From Streptomyces sp. WAC 04229 (GTDB taxonomy: Bacteria > Actinomycetota > Actinomycetes > Streptomycetales > Streptomycetaceae), in contig NZ_QHJH01000016.1 in assembly GCF_003947455.1 (NCBI RefSeq), positions 1-64,000 on the forward strand: DNA of 64,000 bases, in the 5' to 3' direction. The translations under genes and the position numbers were made by a program. Below, in pieces: positions 27,320 to 37,377 of this stretch. Numbering within the stretch: the stretch's first letter is position 1; every line of letters begins with the position of its first letter. The notes below the pieces were generated by a model. That model saw only the letters and a program-made list of their open reading frames with translations, was not told the DNA's origin and made no database searches.

Positions 27320-30300
27320 CTACCTGTTGATCCTGAACTGGGAGCCCGGCTCGATGGTGACGTCCTCCTCCGCCGAGTTGGTGATCGTCACGTCGGTCAG
27401 CGTCGCGCTGCCGCGGGCGCCGCCCATCGCGAGGAGGCCGGAGCCGTTGTTGGACTTGTCGATGCGGACGTTGCCGATCTTCACGTCCGGCATCGCACCG
27501 CCGCCGGTCTTGAACTGGATGCCGTCGTAGGTCGAGTCGAGGATCTCGGTGTCCCGGATGGTCACGCCCGGGATGTCCTGGCCCTGCGCGAACAGGGTGA
27601 TGGCGCCGAACTCCTGGTCCTCGTTCCAGAACGCGCCGCCCGTGCGGTGCAGGGCGTTGCCCGCGATGAGGGTCTGCCCGGAGAAGGGCAGCGGGTCGTG
27701 GTCGGTGGCGAGCATGATGCCGGGGTAGTTCATGGTGTCGGAGATGACGTTGTTCTCGATGGTGTTGCCGTAACCGCCGTACACCGCGATGCCGTTGGCC
27801 CGCCAGGGCAGCTGGATGGTGTTGTTGCGGAAGTGGTTGTCGTGGCCGACGTCCACGGAGGTGTCCTTCACGTACTTGCTGGCCCACACGGCGAGCGAGT
27901 CGTCGCCGGTGTTGCGGAAGGACGAGTTGTAGACGGTGGAGTTGCGGGTGCCGTTGGCGAAGTTGATGCCGTCGGCGTAGGTGTTGCGGATGCGTACGCC
28001 GGTGAACTCCAGGCCGTCGCCGGGGCCCCACAGCTCGGGGATGTTCGAGTAGTCGCGGCCGGCCCAGACGCCGACGTTGGCGTGCTCGATCCACACGTTG
28101 GTGATCTTGGTGTCCTTGCCGAAGCGGCCGTTGAGTCCGACGCCGCCCTCGTGGTTGCCGTCGCCGCCGCGGATGGTGCCCGAGCCGAAGATGGCGATGT
28201 CCGAGATCTTGGTGTTGTCGTCGATGTCGAAGCCGAAGTTGCCCTCGTGCGGGTGGTTGATGCCGCCGGCCTCGTGCGGCGGGGTCAGCGTGTAGAGCTG
28301 GGAGTGCCACATGCCGGCGCCGCGGATGGTGACGTCGCGGATGCCGACCTGGTTGAACTGGCCGCGGTTCTGCGGGTCGTCGGTGAGGATCTTCTGTTCC
28401 TGGCGCCACTGTCCGGCCGGGATCCAGACGCACTCGATCTGGCCGTTCTGGTCGGCGGTGACGGCGCGCTGGATGGCGTCGGTGTCGTCGAGCCCGTCGC
28501 CGGGGACGGCTCCGTACTGGGTGATGGGGGTGCAGTTCGCCGGCTTGGCCGCCGGGGGCGCGACCTGCTCCAGGTCGATCAGGTCGATGACGTAGAAGGC
28601 GGCCGTGTCGCCCGCGTCGCGCTGCAGGCGGAACTGGGTGCCCTGCGGGAAGGTCCTGTTCAGCAGGGCGTGGGACTCGTCGAACAGGCGCCGCGCGTCG
28701 CCGCCGGGCCGGTTGGTGAGGCCCTCGGGGTCGTCGGTGCTGCCGTAGAGCCAGCTGTGCTTGGACGAGAGGTTCAGCTTCTGCACGAACTGGCCGTCCG
28801 CGTAGAGGCTGATGGTGGCGTCCGCTCCCCCGCCGCCCGGGGCGTCGGGGATGGAGTTGCGCACCACGATGGAGTTGGTGGGCGTGGTGGAGGTGAACTC
28901 GACGTGGTCGCCGGTGGAGTCGAGCCGGACGGACTCGCGGCCCGAGGACTCGGTGCCGAAGTTGGTGTGTCCGAAGGTCCGCTTGGCGTCGGAGGTGAGG
29001 AGTGTGCCGTCGTACCGGCCGTCCTCCGCCTCGTACTCGGTGTACGGCACGGCGGCGCCCCGTCCGACGACGAGGGACTTGGCGAGCACGTTGTTGTTCT
29101 CGTTGGTCTCGTCGACGACACCGGTGGCGTCGGCGGAGGCGGTGAGCGTGACGCCGCCGCCGGTCGCCTTCCAGGTGCCGCTGACGGGCACGTTCACGGT
29201 GGCTCCGGCGGCCACCTGGCCGGTGGTGCCGTTCAGGGTGGTGGAGCCGGCCTGGATCCGGGTCACCGAACCGGCCGCGGCGGCGGTGGTGCCGCGGTTG
29301 TGCACGGCGACGGTGAAGGAGACGTCGGCGCCCACGGCCGGGTTGGCCGGGTTGGTGGTGATGGACCGCACCTCGAGGTCGGGGCCGGGCGCCCGGCCGA
29401 CGACCAGCCGGTCGGCGGCGGTGCGGCTGTTGTTGGTGTCGTCGAGTTCGGCGACGGTGTCGCGGGGGTCGGCGACCGCGGCGACCGCGTAGCTGCCGGC
29501 CGCGTGGGTGCCGGTGGAGACGGCGACCTCGGCGGACTGGCCCGGGTCGAGCGCGGGGACGGAGGCGCTGCCGGCGGCCGTGCCCTCCACGGTGACCTCG
29601 GTGGTCGTCGCGGCCGAGCGCGCGGTGCCGGCGTTGCGGACCGTGGCGTTCACGGTGACCGCGTCGCGCTCGGAGGGCGTGGCGGGTGACCAGTCGAGGC
29701 CGGTGACCGTGAGGTCGGGCGCGGGCGCGGCGGTGCCGACGACCTGGAACTCGGCGACCTGTCCGCCGGGCGCCCCGGTGTTGGAGAAGAACCTGAGTCG
29801 CACGTCGGCCATCCGGCCGCTGACCGGGATGCTCACGGTGTTGGCCTGGCCGGGGCTGAAGGCGTAGTCGGCGCGGTCGCGCAGCGAGGTGAACCCGCTC
29901 GCGCCCTGGGCGCGGCCGAGGACCTGGATGCTCTGGGTCCGCGCGGCCCACACCGGGTCCGGGTTGAGCTTGACCACGACGCCGCTGACGTCCGCGTCGG
30001 CGCCCAGTTTGACGGTGAGGTCGGCCGGGTGTCCCGCGGCTTCCCAGTACGTCGAGGTGGAGTCGTCGGTGGCGTTGGCCGCGACGTAGGTCTGCGTCGA
30101 CGAGGTGGCCTCGACCGGCTTGTTGCGGGCGAGGTTGGTGCCGGTGGGCGGCGGGCCCGGGTCGGTCTCGTCGCCGTAGACCTCCAGTTCGGACAGTTGC
30201 GCGGCGTTCCAGCCGGTGTTGCCGGTGATGTCGACGCGGACGTAGCGGGCGTCGGCGGAGGTGCCGAGGTCGACGGCGACGGTGTTGGCGCGTCCGGGGC

Positions 30301-30709
30301 TGAACGCCCGCGCCTCCGCGGCGGCGAGGGTGCGGAAGGTGGAGCCGTCGGTGCTGCCCCGCACGGAGAGGCTCTGGCTGCGGCTCTCCCAGCCGGCGGG
30401 CAGTTTGAGCACCACCCGGTCGACGTCGCGGGCGGTGCCGAGGTCGACCTGGAGCCACTGGGGGAAGGAACCGGCCGGGCCCTCCCAGTAGGTCGCCTGG
30501 GTGCCGTCGGTGGCGTTCCCCGCGGGGTAGGCGCCGTGCGAGCCGCCCGCCTTGGCCGGGCGGCCGAGGGCCAGGTTGACGTCGGCGGCGGCCTTCGCCG
30601 GGGCGGCCTGCGCGGTGGCGGCCAGGGGCAGCGGCAGCAGCCCGACCGTCATCAGCCCGGCTACGGCGGCGCCGGGCAGCGACCGTCGGCCGAGAGATCT
30701 CCATCTCAT
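27320..30709 (-). CDS. exported multidomain beta-helix glycoside hydrolase, GH87-like (alpha-1,3-glucanase/mycodextranase)
   Basis: The 1129-residue protein has a signal peptide (about 1-36), two discoidin (F5/8) modules (40-185, 195-330), two CARDB modules (333-430, 440-545), a CBM35-like module (555-695, beginning YEAEDGRY) and a right-handed parallel beta-helix from about 725 to the end. The helix starts with the pectin-lyase-type sequence [15 protein letters not shown] and carries [10 protein letters not shown] near residue 935, the acidic pair used by polygalacturonase-like glycosidases. The module order and length agree with GH87 alpha-1,3-glucanases from actinomycetes, which attack fungal walls or dextran-like polymers. 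GH28 or GH49 cannot be excluded. Confidence 0.78.
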   Translation of the reverse strand: MRWRSLGRRSLPGAAVAGLMTVGLLPLPLAATAQAAPAKAAADVNLALGRPAKAGGSHGAYPAGNATDGTQATYWEGPAGSFPQWLQVDLGTARDVDRVVLKLPAGWESRSQSLSVRGSTDGSTFRTLAAAEARAFSPGRANTVAVDLGTSADARYVRVDITGNTGWNAAQLSELEVYGDETDPGPPPTGTNLARNKPVEATSSTQTYVAANATDDSTSTYWEAAGHPADLTVKLGADADVSGVVVKLNPDPVWAARTQSIQVLGRAQGASGFTSLRDRADYAFSPGQANTVSIPVSGRMADVRLRFFSNTGAPGGQVAEFQVVGTAAPAPDLTVTGLDWSPATPSERDAVTVNATVRNAGTARSAATTTEVTVEGTAAGSASVPALDPGQSAEVAVSTGTHAAGSYAVAAVADPRDTVAELDDTNNSRTAADRLVVGRAPGPDLEVRSITTNPANPAVGADVSFTVAVHNRGTTAAAAGSVTRIQAGSTTLNGTTGQVAAGATVNVPVSGTWKATGGGVTLTASADATGVVDETNENNNVLAKSLVVGRGAAVPYTEYEAEDGRYDGTLLTSDAKRTFGHTNFGTESSGRESVRLDSTGDHVEFTSTTPTNSIVVRNSIPDAPGGGGADATISLYADGQFVQKLNLSSKHSWLYGSTDDPEGLTNRPGGDARRLFDESHALLNRTFPQGTQFRLQRDAGDTAAFYVIDLIDLEQVAPPAAKPANCTPITQYGAVPGDGLDDTDAIQRAVTADQNGQIECVWIPAGQWRQEQKILTDDPQNRGQFNQVGIRDVTIRGAGMWHSQLYTLTPPHEAGGINHPHEGNFGFDIDDNTKISDIAIFGSGTIRGGDGNHEGGVGLNGRFGKDTKITNVWIEHANVGVWAGRDYSNIPELWGPGDGLEFTGVRIRNTYADGINFANGTRNSTVYNSSFRNTGDDSLAVWASKYVKDTSVDVGHDNHFRNNTIQLPWRANGIAVYGGYGNTIENNVISDTMNYPGIMLATDHDPLPFSGQTLIAGNALHRTGGAFWNEDQEFGAITLFAQGQDIPGVTIRDTEILDSTYDGIQFKTGGGAMPDVKIGNVRIDKSNNGSGLLAMGGARGSATLTDVTITNSAEEDVTIEPGSQFRINR

Positions 30710-31011
30710 GGGGGTCCTCTGTTCCGTGGGGAGGCGGGGAGCGCGACAGTCCGGCAGGGAGGGAGAGCACCGATCCTGCGCGCCAATTGAGCAGGACAGT
30801 CGATTCTTTGCGGAAAGTGCGTCATCAGGTTTCTAGCGCGTCACCAGTTTGTCAACGGTCGTGTTCAAGGCGGGAGTTGGCACGCAATTGACTTGCGCAG
30901 CTTGCGTCTTGCTTGCGTACCGGTTGAGCTGCGCGGGGATGAAGCAGTGGGCATGGATGGGCGGTTCGAAGCTTGTCGGCCACGCAAGTCGCGCACGGAG
31001 GCGAGAAACAG
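30710..31011. other. intergenic region with phased CTTGCG repeats
   Basis: No gene is evident in these 300 bp. CTTGCG occurs at 30892, 30901 and 30912, that is at 9- and 11-bp steps, about one helical turn each; CGCAA/TTGCG also occurs as an inverted pair at 30883-30897 and again at 30984. The cluster lies about 180 bp upstream of the GH87-like start. A TTGACA on the minus strand (30855-30850) is a possible -35, but no -10 at normal spacing stands out. Confidence 0.5.
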
Positions 31012-31051
31012 AAGGGCCGGCCCGACGCCGTGAGGCGTCGAGCCGGCCCTT
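31012..31051 (-). terminator. argG terminator
   Basis: AAGGGCCGGC (31012-31021) pairs with GCCGGCCCTT (31042-31051), and inside it CGACGCC pairs with GGCGTCG around GTGA. It starts 30 bp downstream of the argG stop. Confidence 0.88.
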
Positions 31052-31080
31052 GCCGTTGCGGGGTCCCCGGAGGGGACGGA

Positions 31081-32583
<1,503 letters not shown>

Positions 32584-34023
32584 TCACCGGGTCGGCAGCG
32601 CCACGTACTGGTACTCCAGGAACTCGTCGATCCCGACCCTGCCGCCCTCCCGGCCGAGGCCCGACTGCTTGACGCCGCCGAAGGGGGCGGCCGGGTTGGA
32701 GACGAGGCCGGTGTTGAGGCCGACCATGCCGGTCTCCAGGCGTTCGCTGACCCGCAGGCCGCGGTCCAGGCCCTCGGTGTACAGGTAGCCGACGAGGCCC
32801 CAGGGGGTGTCGTTGGCGCGGCGTACCACCTCGTCCTCGTCGTCGAAGGTGAGGATCGCCGCGACGGGGCCGAAGATCTCCGTGTCCATGAGCGCGCTGT
32901 CCGGGGAGACGTCGGTGAGCACGGTGGGCGGGTAGAAGCAGCCGGGGCCCTCGGGTGTCCGGCCGCCGACCAGCACCCGGGCGCCGCGCTCCACCGCGTC
33001 GGCGACCAGCTCCTCGACCTTGGCACGTCCGGCGGCGTCGATGAGGGGGCCCACGTCGACGCCGTCCCGGGTGCCGGGGCCCACCACCAGCGCCTCCATC
33101 CGCCGGGCCAGCCGCCGCGAGAACTCCTCGGCCACCGGGCGGTGCACGAAGAAGCGGTTCGCGGCCGTGCACGCCTCGCCCATGTTGCGCATCTTGGCGA
33201 TCATCGCGCCGTCCACGGCGGCGTCCAGGTCCGCGTCGTCGAAGACGATGAACGGCGCGTTGCCGCCCAGCTCCATCGAGGTCCTGACGACCGTGTCCGC
33301 GCACTGCGCGAGGAGCAGCCGCCCGACGGCGGTCGAGCCGGTGAAGGACAGCTTGCGGATCCGGCCGCCGCGCAGCAGCGGTTCGCAGACCTCTCCCGCC
33401 CTGGAGGTGGGGACGACGTTCAGCACGCCGTCCGGCAGTCCGGCCTCCTTGAGGACGGCGGCCAGGGCCAGACTGGAGAGCGGGGTCTGCGGGGCCGGCT
33501 TGTGCACCATCGTGCAGCCGGCCGCGATCGCCGGGGCGATCTTGCGGGCGCCCATGGCGAGCGGGAAGTTCCACGGGGTGATCAGCAGGCACGGCCCGAC
33601 CGGGCGCCGGGAGAGCAGCATGCGGTTGCGCCCGTCGGGGAGGAGGCCGTGGCCGCCGTCGATCCGTACGGCCTCCTCGGAGAACCAGCGGAAGAACTCG
33701 GCGGCGTAGGCGACCTCGCCCCGGGCCTCGGCCAGCGGCTTGCCCATCTCGGAGGTCATCAGCCGGGCGAGTTCCTCCGTGCGCTCCAGGACGATCTCGT
33801 GGGCGCGGCGCAGGATCTCGCTGCGCGCCCGCGGCGCCGTGCGGGCCCACGCCTCCTGCGCCCGGACGGCGGCGTCCTCGGCGAGCCGGGCGTCCTTGGG
33901 TCCGGCGTCGGCGACGTGGCGGACGGTCTCGCCGGTCGCGGGGTCGTCCACCGGCAGGACGGCGCCGTCCGCCGCGTCCGTCCACGCGCCGCCGATGAAC
34001 AACTGGGTCGGTGTGTCGGTCAT
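32584..34023 (-). CDS. aldehyde dehydrogenase, probable succinate-semialdehyde dehydrogenase
   Basis: The 479-residue ALDH has the NAD(P) motif FTGSTAVG, the general base Glu in MELGGNAP and the catalytic Cys in GEACTAANR. Its length and the DDPATGETV opening fit the GabD/succinate-semialdehyde class, which completes GABA breakdown to succinate. GGAGG precedes the ATG at 34023. The aminotransferase gene lies 234 bp upstream on the same strand, supporting a GABA route; other omega-amino acid aldehydes are possible substrates. Confidence 0.87.
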   Translation of the reverse strand: MTDTPTQLFIGGAWTDAADGAVLPVDDPATGETVRHVADAGPKDARLAEDAAVRAQEAWARTAPRARSEILRRAHEIVLERTEELARLMTSEMGKPLAEARGEVAYAAEFFRWFSEEAVRIDGGHGLLPDGRNRMLLSRRPVGPCLLITPWNFPLAMGARKIAPAIAAGCTMVHKPAPQTPLSSLALAAVLKEAGLPDGVLNVVPTSRAGEVCEPLLRGGRIRKLSFTGSTAVGRLLLAQCADTVVRTSMELGGNAPFIVFDDADLDAAVDGAMIAKMRNMGEACTAANRFFVHRPVAEEFSRRLARRMEALVVGPGTRDGVDVGPLIDAAGRAKVEELVADAVERGARVLVGGRTPEGPGCFYPPTVLTDVSPDSALMDTEIFGPVAAILTFDDEDEVVRRANDTPWGLVGYLYTEGLDRGLRVSERLETGMVGLNTGLVSNPAAPFGGVKQSGLGREGGRVGIDEFLEYQYVALPTR

Positions 34024-34099
34024 GGGGTCCCTCCTGGTCGCCCGGCCCGGAGGCCGGGCTCGGTCTGCGTGTGCTCGGTCCGCCCGCCCTCCTCGCGAG

Positions 34100-34310
34100 G
34101 GCGGCCGCCGTCGGGTCACCGGTCGGCCGCTCCCGGTGCCCCGGCCTCGTCGGGCGGACCCGGTCCGCCGCGTCCGACGCGCCGGCCTCGGCGGCCGGAC
34201 CCGGCCGGCGCGGGCTCCGGAGCGCCTGCCCGCCTCACGACGACGGCGGCCGTCGGCTCACCGGTCCGCCGGCCCCGACGTGCCGGCCTCGACGGCCGCG
34301 GACCAGGCCC
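34100..34310. repeat. degenerate tandem repeats derived from the gabT 3' end
   Basis: The last codons of gabT (34240-34310) are echoed imperfectly at about 34101-34165 (shared GGTCACCGGTC...CCGGCCTCG) and again at about 34165-34210 (CGACGCGCCGGCCTCG). I see three copies about 70 bp apart, the outer two non-coding, in the gap between gabT and the aldehyde dehydrogenase. They look like decayed slippage copies of the gene end. Confidence 0.5.
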
Positions 34311-35526
34311 GCAGGCCCTCGTCGACCGCCGTCTCGTCGATCACCAGCGCGGGGATCATCCGGACCACCTGGTTCCAGGCTCCGCAGAGCAGCAACAGCA
34401 GGCCCTCGTCGACCGCGGCCCGCTGGACCCGGGCGGCGGTCCCGGGGTCCGGGTCCCCGTTCGCGGTGACGAACTCGCTGGCCAGCATCAGCCCCATGCC
34501 CCGCACGTCCCCGACGGCGGGCGTCCGCGCGGCCACCTCCTCCAGTCCGCGGCGCAGGCGCGCGCCCATCGCCTCCGTGTTCTCCACCAGCTTCTCGTCG
34601 CGGACGACGTCGAGGGTGGCGCAGGCCGCCGCGCAGGCCACCGCGTTGGCGCCGTACGTGCCGCCCTGCGAGCCCGCCCAGGCCCTGGCCATCAGTTCCT
34701 CGGGGGCCGCGATCGCGGACAGGGGGAAGCCGCTGGCCAGGCCCTTGGCGGTGATCAGGATGTCGGGGGTGACGCCGAAGTGCTCGTGGCCCCAGAACCG
34801 GCCGGTGCGGCCCACGCCGGTCTGCACCTCGTCCAGGATCAGCAGGAAGCCGTGGCGGTCGGCGCGCTCGCGCAGACCCTCCATGAAGGCCCGGGTCGCG
34901 GGGACGTAGCCGCCCTCGCCCAGGACCGGCTCGACGATGACGGCGGCGGTGTCGGCGGGCGAGGTGATCGTCTGGAGGGTGTAGTCCAGCTCCTGGAGGG
35001 CGAAACGGGTGGCGGTCTCCTCGTCCCAGCCGTAGCGGAAGGCGGTCGGGAAGGGGGTGACGACCACGCCGCTCATCAGCGGCGAGAAGCCGGACCGGAA
35101 GCGGGTGCCCGAGGTGGTCATCGACGCGGCGGCGACGGTGCGGCCGTGGAAACCGCCGTGGCAGACCAGCACGTTGGGGCGGCCGGTGGCCTGGCGGGCC
35201 AGGCGCAGCGCCGCCTCCACCGCCTCGCTGCCGGAGTTGGTGAAGAACAGGCTGTCCAGACCGGTCGGCAGGACCTCGCCGAGCTTGTCGACGAGGCGCC
35301 GCAGCGGCTGGTGCATGACGGTCGTGTACTGGCCGTGGACGAGGGTGCCCACCTGCTCCTGGGCGGCGGCCACCACCCTGGGGTGGCAGTGACCGGTGCT
35401 GGTGACGCCGATGCCGGCGGTGAAGTCCAGATAGCGGCGGCCGTCCTCGCCATGGATGTGGACGCCCTCGCCCCGGACGGCCACCACGGGCGTGGCCTGG
35501 CGAAGGTGCGGCGACAGTGCGGTCAT
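34258..35526 (-). CDS. gabT: 4-aminobutyrate aminotransferase-like class III aminotransferase
   Basis: The 422-residue PLP enzyme transfers the amino group of GABA or a similar omega-amino acid to 2-oxoglutarate. Family signatures include NSGSEAVEAALRLAR, FHGRTVAA, the acidic LILDEVQTGVGRTG and the PLP lysine in TAKGLASGFPLSA. It is divergent from the PucR regulator across 224 bp, and an aldehyde dehydrogenase follows downstream, as in gab clusters. Ornithine or acetylornithine aminotransferase is a weaker alternative given argG nearby. Confidence 0.87.
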   Translation of the reverse strand: MTALSPHLRQATPVVAVRGEGVHIHGEDGRRYLDFTAGIGVTSTGHCHPRVVAAAQEQVGTLVHGQYTTVMHQPLRRLVDKLGEVLPTGLDSLFFTNSGSEAVEAALRLARQATGRPNVLVCHGGFHGRTVAAASMTTSGTRFRSGFSPLMSGVVVTPFPTAFRYGWDEETATRFALQELDYTLQTITSPADTAAVIVEPVLGEGGYVPATRAFMEGLRERADRHGFLLILDEVQTGVGRTGRFWGHEHFGVTPDILITAKGLASGFPLSAIAAPEELMARAWAGSQGGTYGANAVACAAACATLDVVRDEKLVENTEAMGARLRRGLEEVAARTPAVGDVRGMGLMLASEFVTANGDPDPGTAARVQRAAVDEGLLLLLCGAWNQVVRMIPALVIDETAVDEGLRAWSAAVEAGTSGPADR

Positions 35527-35750
35527 GCTCGTCTCCCGGCGTGATCGTCGGTCTCCTGCGGTGCCCCGAGCCTTCCCGCCGAGGCGGGCCCGCCAACGCG
35601 TGATCTGTCCGGCGCGGGCCCGGTATCCGGACGATGTGTCAACCGTCCGGCGCCGCGCGCGCCGCCGGACCGCGCCCGCGCGACCCTCGGAGCACCCTTG
35701 CGCAGGTCAAGGAGGCTTGTCAGAGTGACCAGGGGGCACAGGGAGGCACC

Positions 35751-37367
35751 GTGAGCGAGAACCGGCACCCGGGCCCGGAGGGCCGTCCGCCCACCGTGGC
35801 GGACGTGCTGGCCCTGCCGGTGCTGGCCGGGGGCGGGCCGCGGGTGGTCACCGGCGCCGACCGCGTGGACCGCCCGGTCCGGTGGGTCCACGTCACCGAG
35901 CTGACGGACCCGGCGTCGTTCCTCAAGGGCGGCGAACTGGTCCTCACCACGGGCATGCCCCTGCCCGAGGACCCGGCGGGGGTACGCCGCTACGTCGACG
36001 AACTCGCCGACGTCGGTGCCGCCGCCCTGGTCATCGAGCTGGTACGCCGCTACCACCGGCCGCCCGACGCCCTGGTCCAGGCCTGCCGGGCGCGCGGGCT
36101 GCCCCTCGTCACGCTCGCGCGGGACGTCAACTTCCTGGAGGTCACGCAGGTCGTCCACGCGCTGATCCTCGGCGGCCAGGCGGACGCGATGCGCAGGACG
36201 CAGCGGGTCCACGAGGCGTTCACCGCGCTCACCCTGCGCGGTGCCGGTCCGCAGGACGTGGTGCGTGCGGCGGCGGAGATGAGCGGACGCACGGTCGTGC
36301 TGGAGAACCTGGTCCACCGGGCCCTGGTCTGCGAGCCCTCGGGCAGTACGGCGCAGGCCGCGCTCACCGGATGGGAGCGGCGCTCGCGGACCACACCGGC
36401 GACCGACCGCACCGGCCTGGCCGGTCCCGAGGGATGGCTCGTGGCCCCGGTGGAGTACCGGGGCGAGGGCTGGGGGCGGGTCGTCATGCTGCCGGGCGGG
36501 GACCGGGCCTTCGGGCCCGAGGACGTCACCGTGCTGGAGCGGACCGCGATGGCCCTCACCATCGCCCGTCTCACCCACTCCACGCCCTGGGAGCGCACCG
36601 CCCACCGCACCGCCCTGCGGGACCTGGCCGAGCGGCGCCACCACTCCCCGGCGGACGCGCGCGCCCGGGTCGCGGCCCTCGGGCTGCCCGCGGCGGACGC
36701 CCGCTTCGTCGCCGTACTCGCGGACCTCCCGGGAGAGGCGGAGGCCACGACGGCCGAGTCCCGGCTGTCCGAGGAGCTGAGCACGTCGGGGTCGCGGGCG
36801 CTCGTCGGCCTGCTCTCCCCCACCCGCCTGGGCGTCATGCTGGCGCTGCGCCCGTCGCCGCCCTGGCGGGAGGCCGTGGAGCGGCTGAGCCGGGGCGTGC
36901 TGGACGCCGCGCCGGACGCGGTCGTGAGCGTCGGTTCCCCCGCCCCGGATCTCGACGGCGTCGCGCGTTCCTTCGGCGAGGCGGCCCGGGTGGCCGAGGC
37001 GACCGAGCCGGGCCGGCCGCCGCCGCCGGACCGCTCCTTCCACGAACGGGCGGACATCGGCCTGGGCCGGCTGCTGTTCGCGCTGCGCGACGACACCCGC
37101 GTCCAGGACTACGCGGAACGGCAGTTGGGCCGGCTGCTCGACCACGACGCCCGGCACGGCACCGACCTCGTCACGACCCTGCGCGGCTATCTGGACGCCG
37201 CGGGCAACAAGACCGTCGCCGCCCGGTCGGCCGGGCTGTCCCGGGAGACCGTCTACCAACGGCTGCGGACGATCGAGCGGTTGCTCGGGCGCGACCTGGA
37301 GTCCGGCGAGCAGCGCACCGAACTCCACGTCGCGCTCCAGGCGCTCGACGTGCTGCGGGACGGCTGA
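35751..37367 (+). CDS. PucR family transcriptional regulator
   Basis: The 538-residue protein has the PucR N-terminal domain (about 10-130; TVADVLALPVLAGGG, VHVTELTDPASFLKGGELVLTTGM), a central degenerate GGDEF-like region and a C-terminal PucR helix-turn-helix (YLDAAGNKTVAARSAGLS, about 482-500). PucR proteins control purine, GABA or amino-acid catabolism. The GTG at 35751 has GGGAGG just upstream; the frame extends further back without a ribosome site. Its divergent neighbour gabT is the probable target. Confidence 0.9.
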   Translation: MSENRHPGPEGRPPTVADVLALPVLAGGGPRVVTGADRVDRPVRWVHVTELTDPASFLKGGELVLTTGMPLPEDPAGVRRYVDELADVGAAALVIELVRRYHRPPDALVQACRARGLPLVTLARDVNFLEVTQVVHALILGGQADAMRRTQRVHEAFTALTLRGAGPQDVVRAAAEMSGRTVVLENLVHRALVCEPSGSTAQAALTGWERRSRTTPATDRTGLAGPEGWLVAPVEYRGEGWGRVVMLPGGDRAFGPEDVTVLERTAMALTIARLTHSTPWERTAHRTALRDLAERRHHSPADARARVAALGLPAADARFVAVLADLPGEAEATTAESRLSEELSTSGSRALVGLLSPTRLGVMLALRPSPPWREAVERLSRGVLDAAPDAVVSVGSPAPDLDGVARSFGEAARVAEATEPGRPPPPDRSFHERADIGLGRLLFALRDDTRVQDYAERQLGRLLDHDARHGTDLVTTLRGYLDAAGNKTVAARSAGLSRETVYQRLRTIERLLGRDLESGEQRTELHVALQALDVLRDG

Positions 37368-37377
37368 CCCGGGCGCC

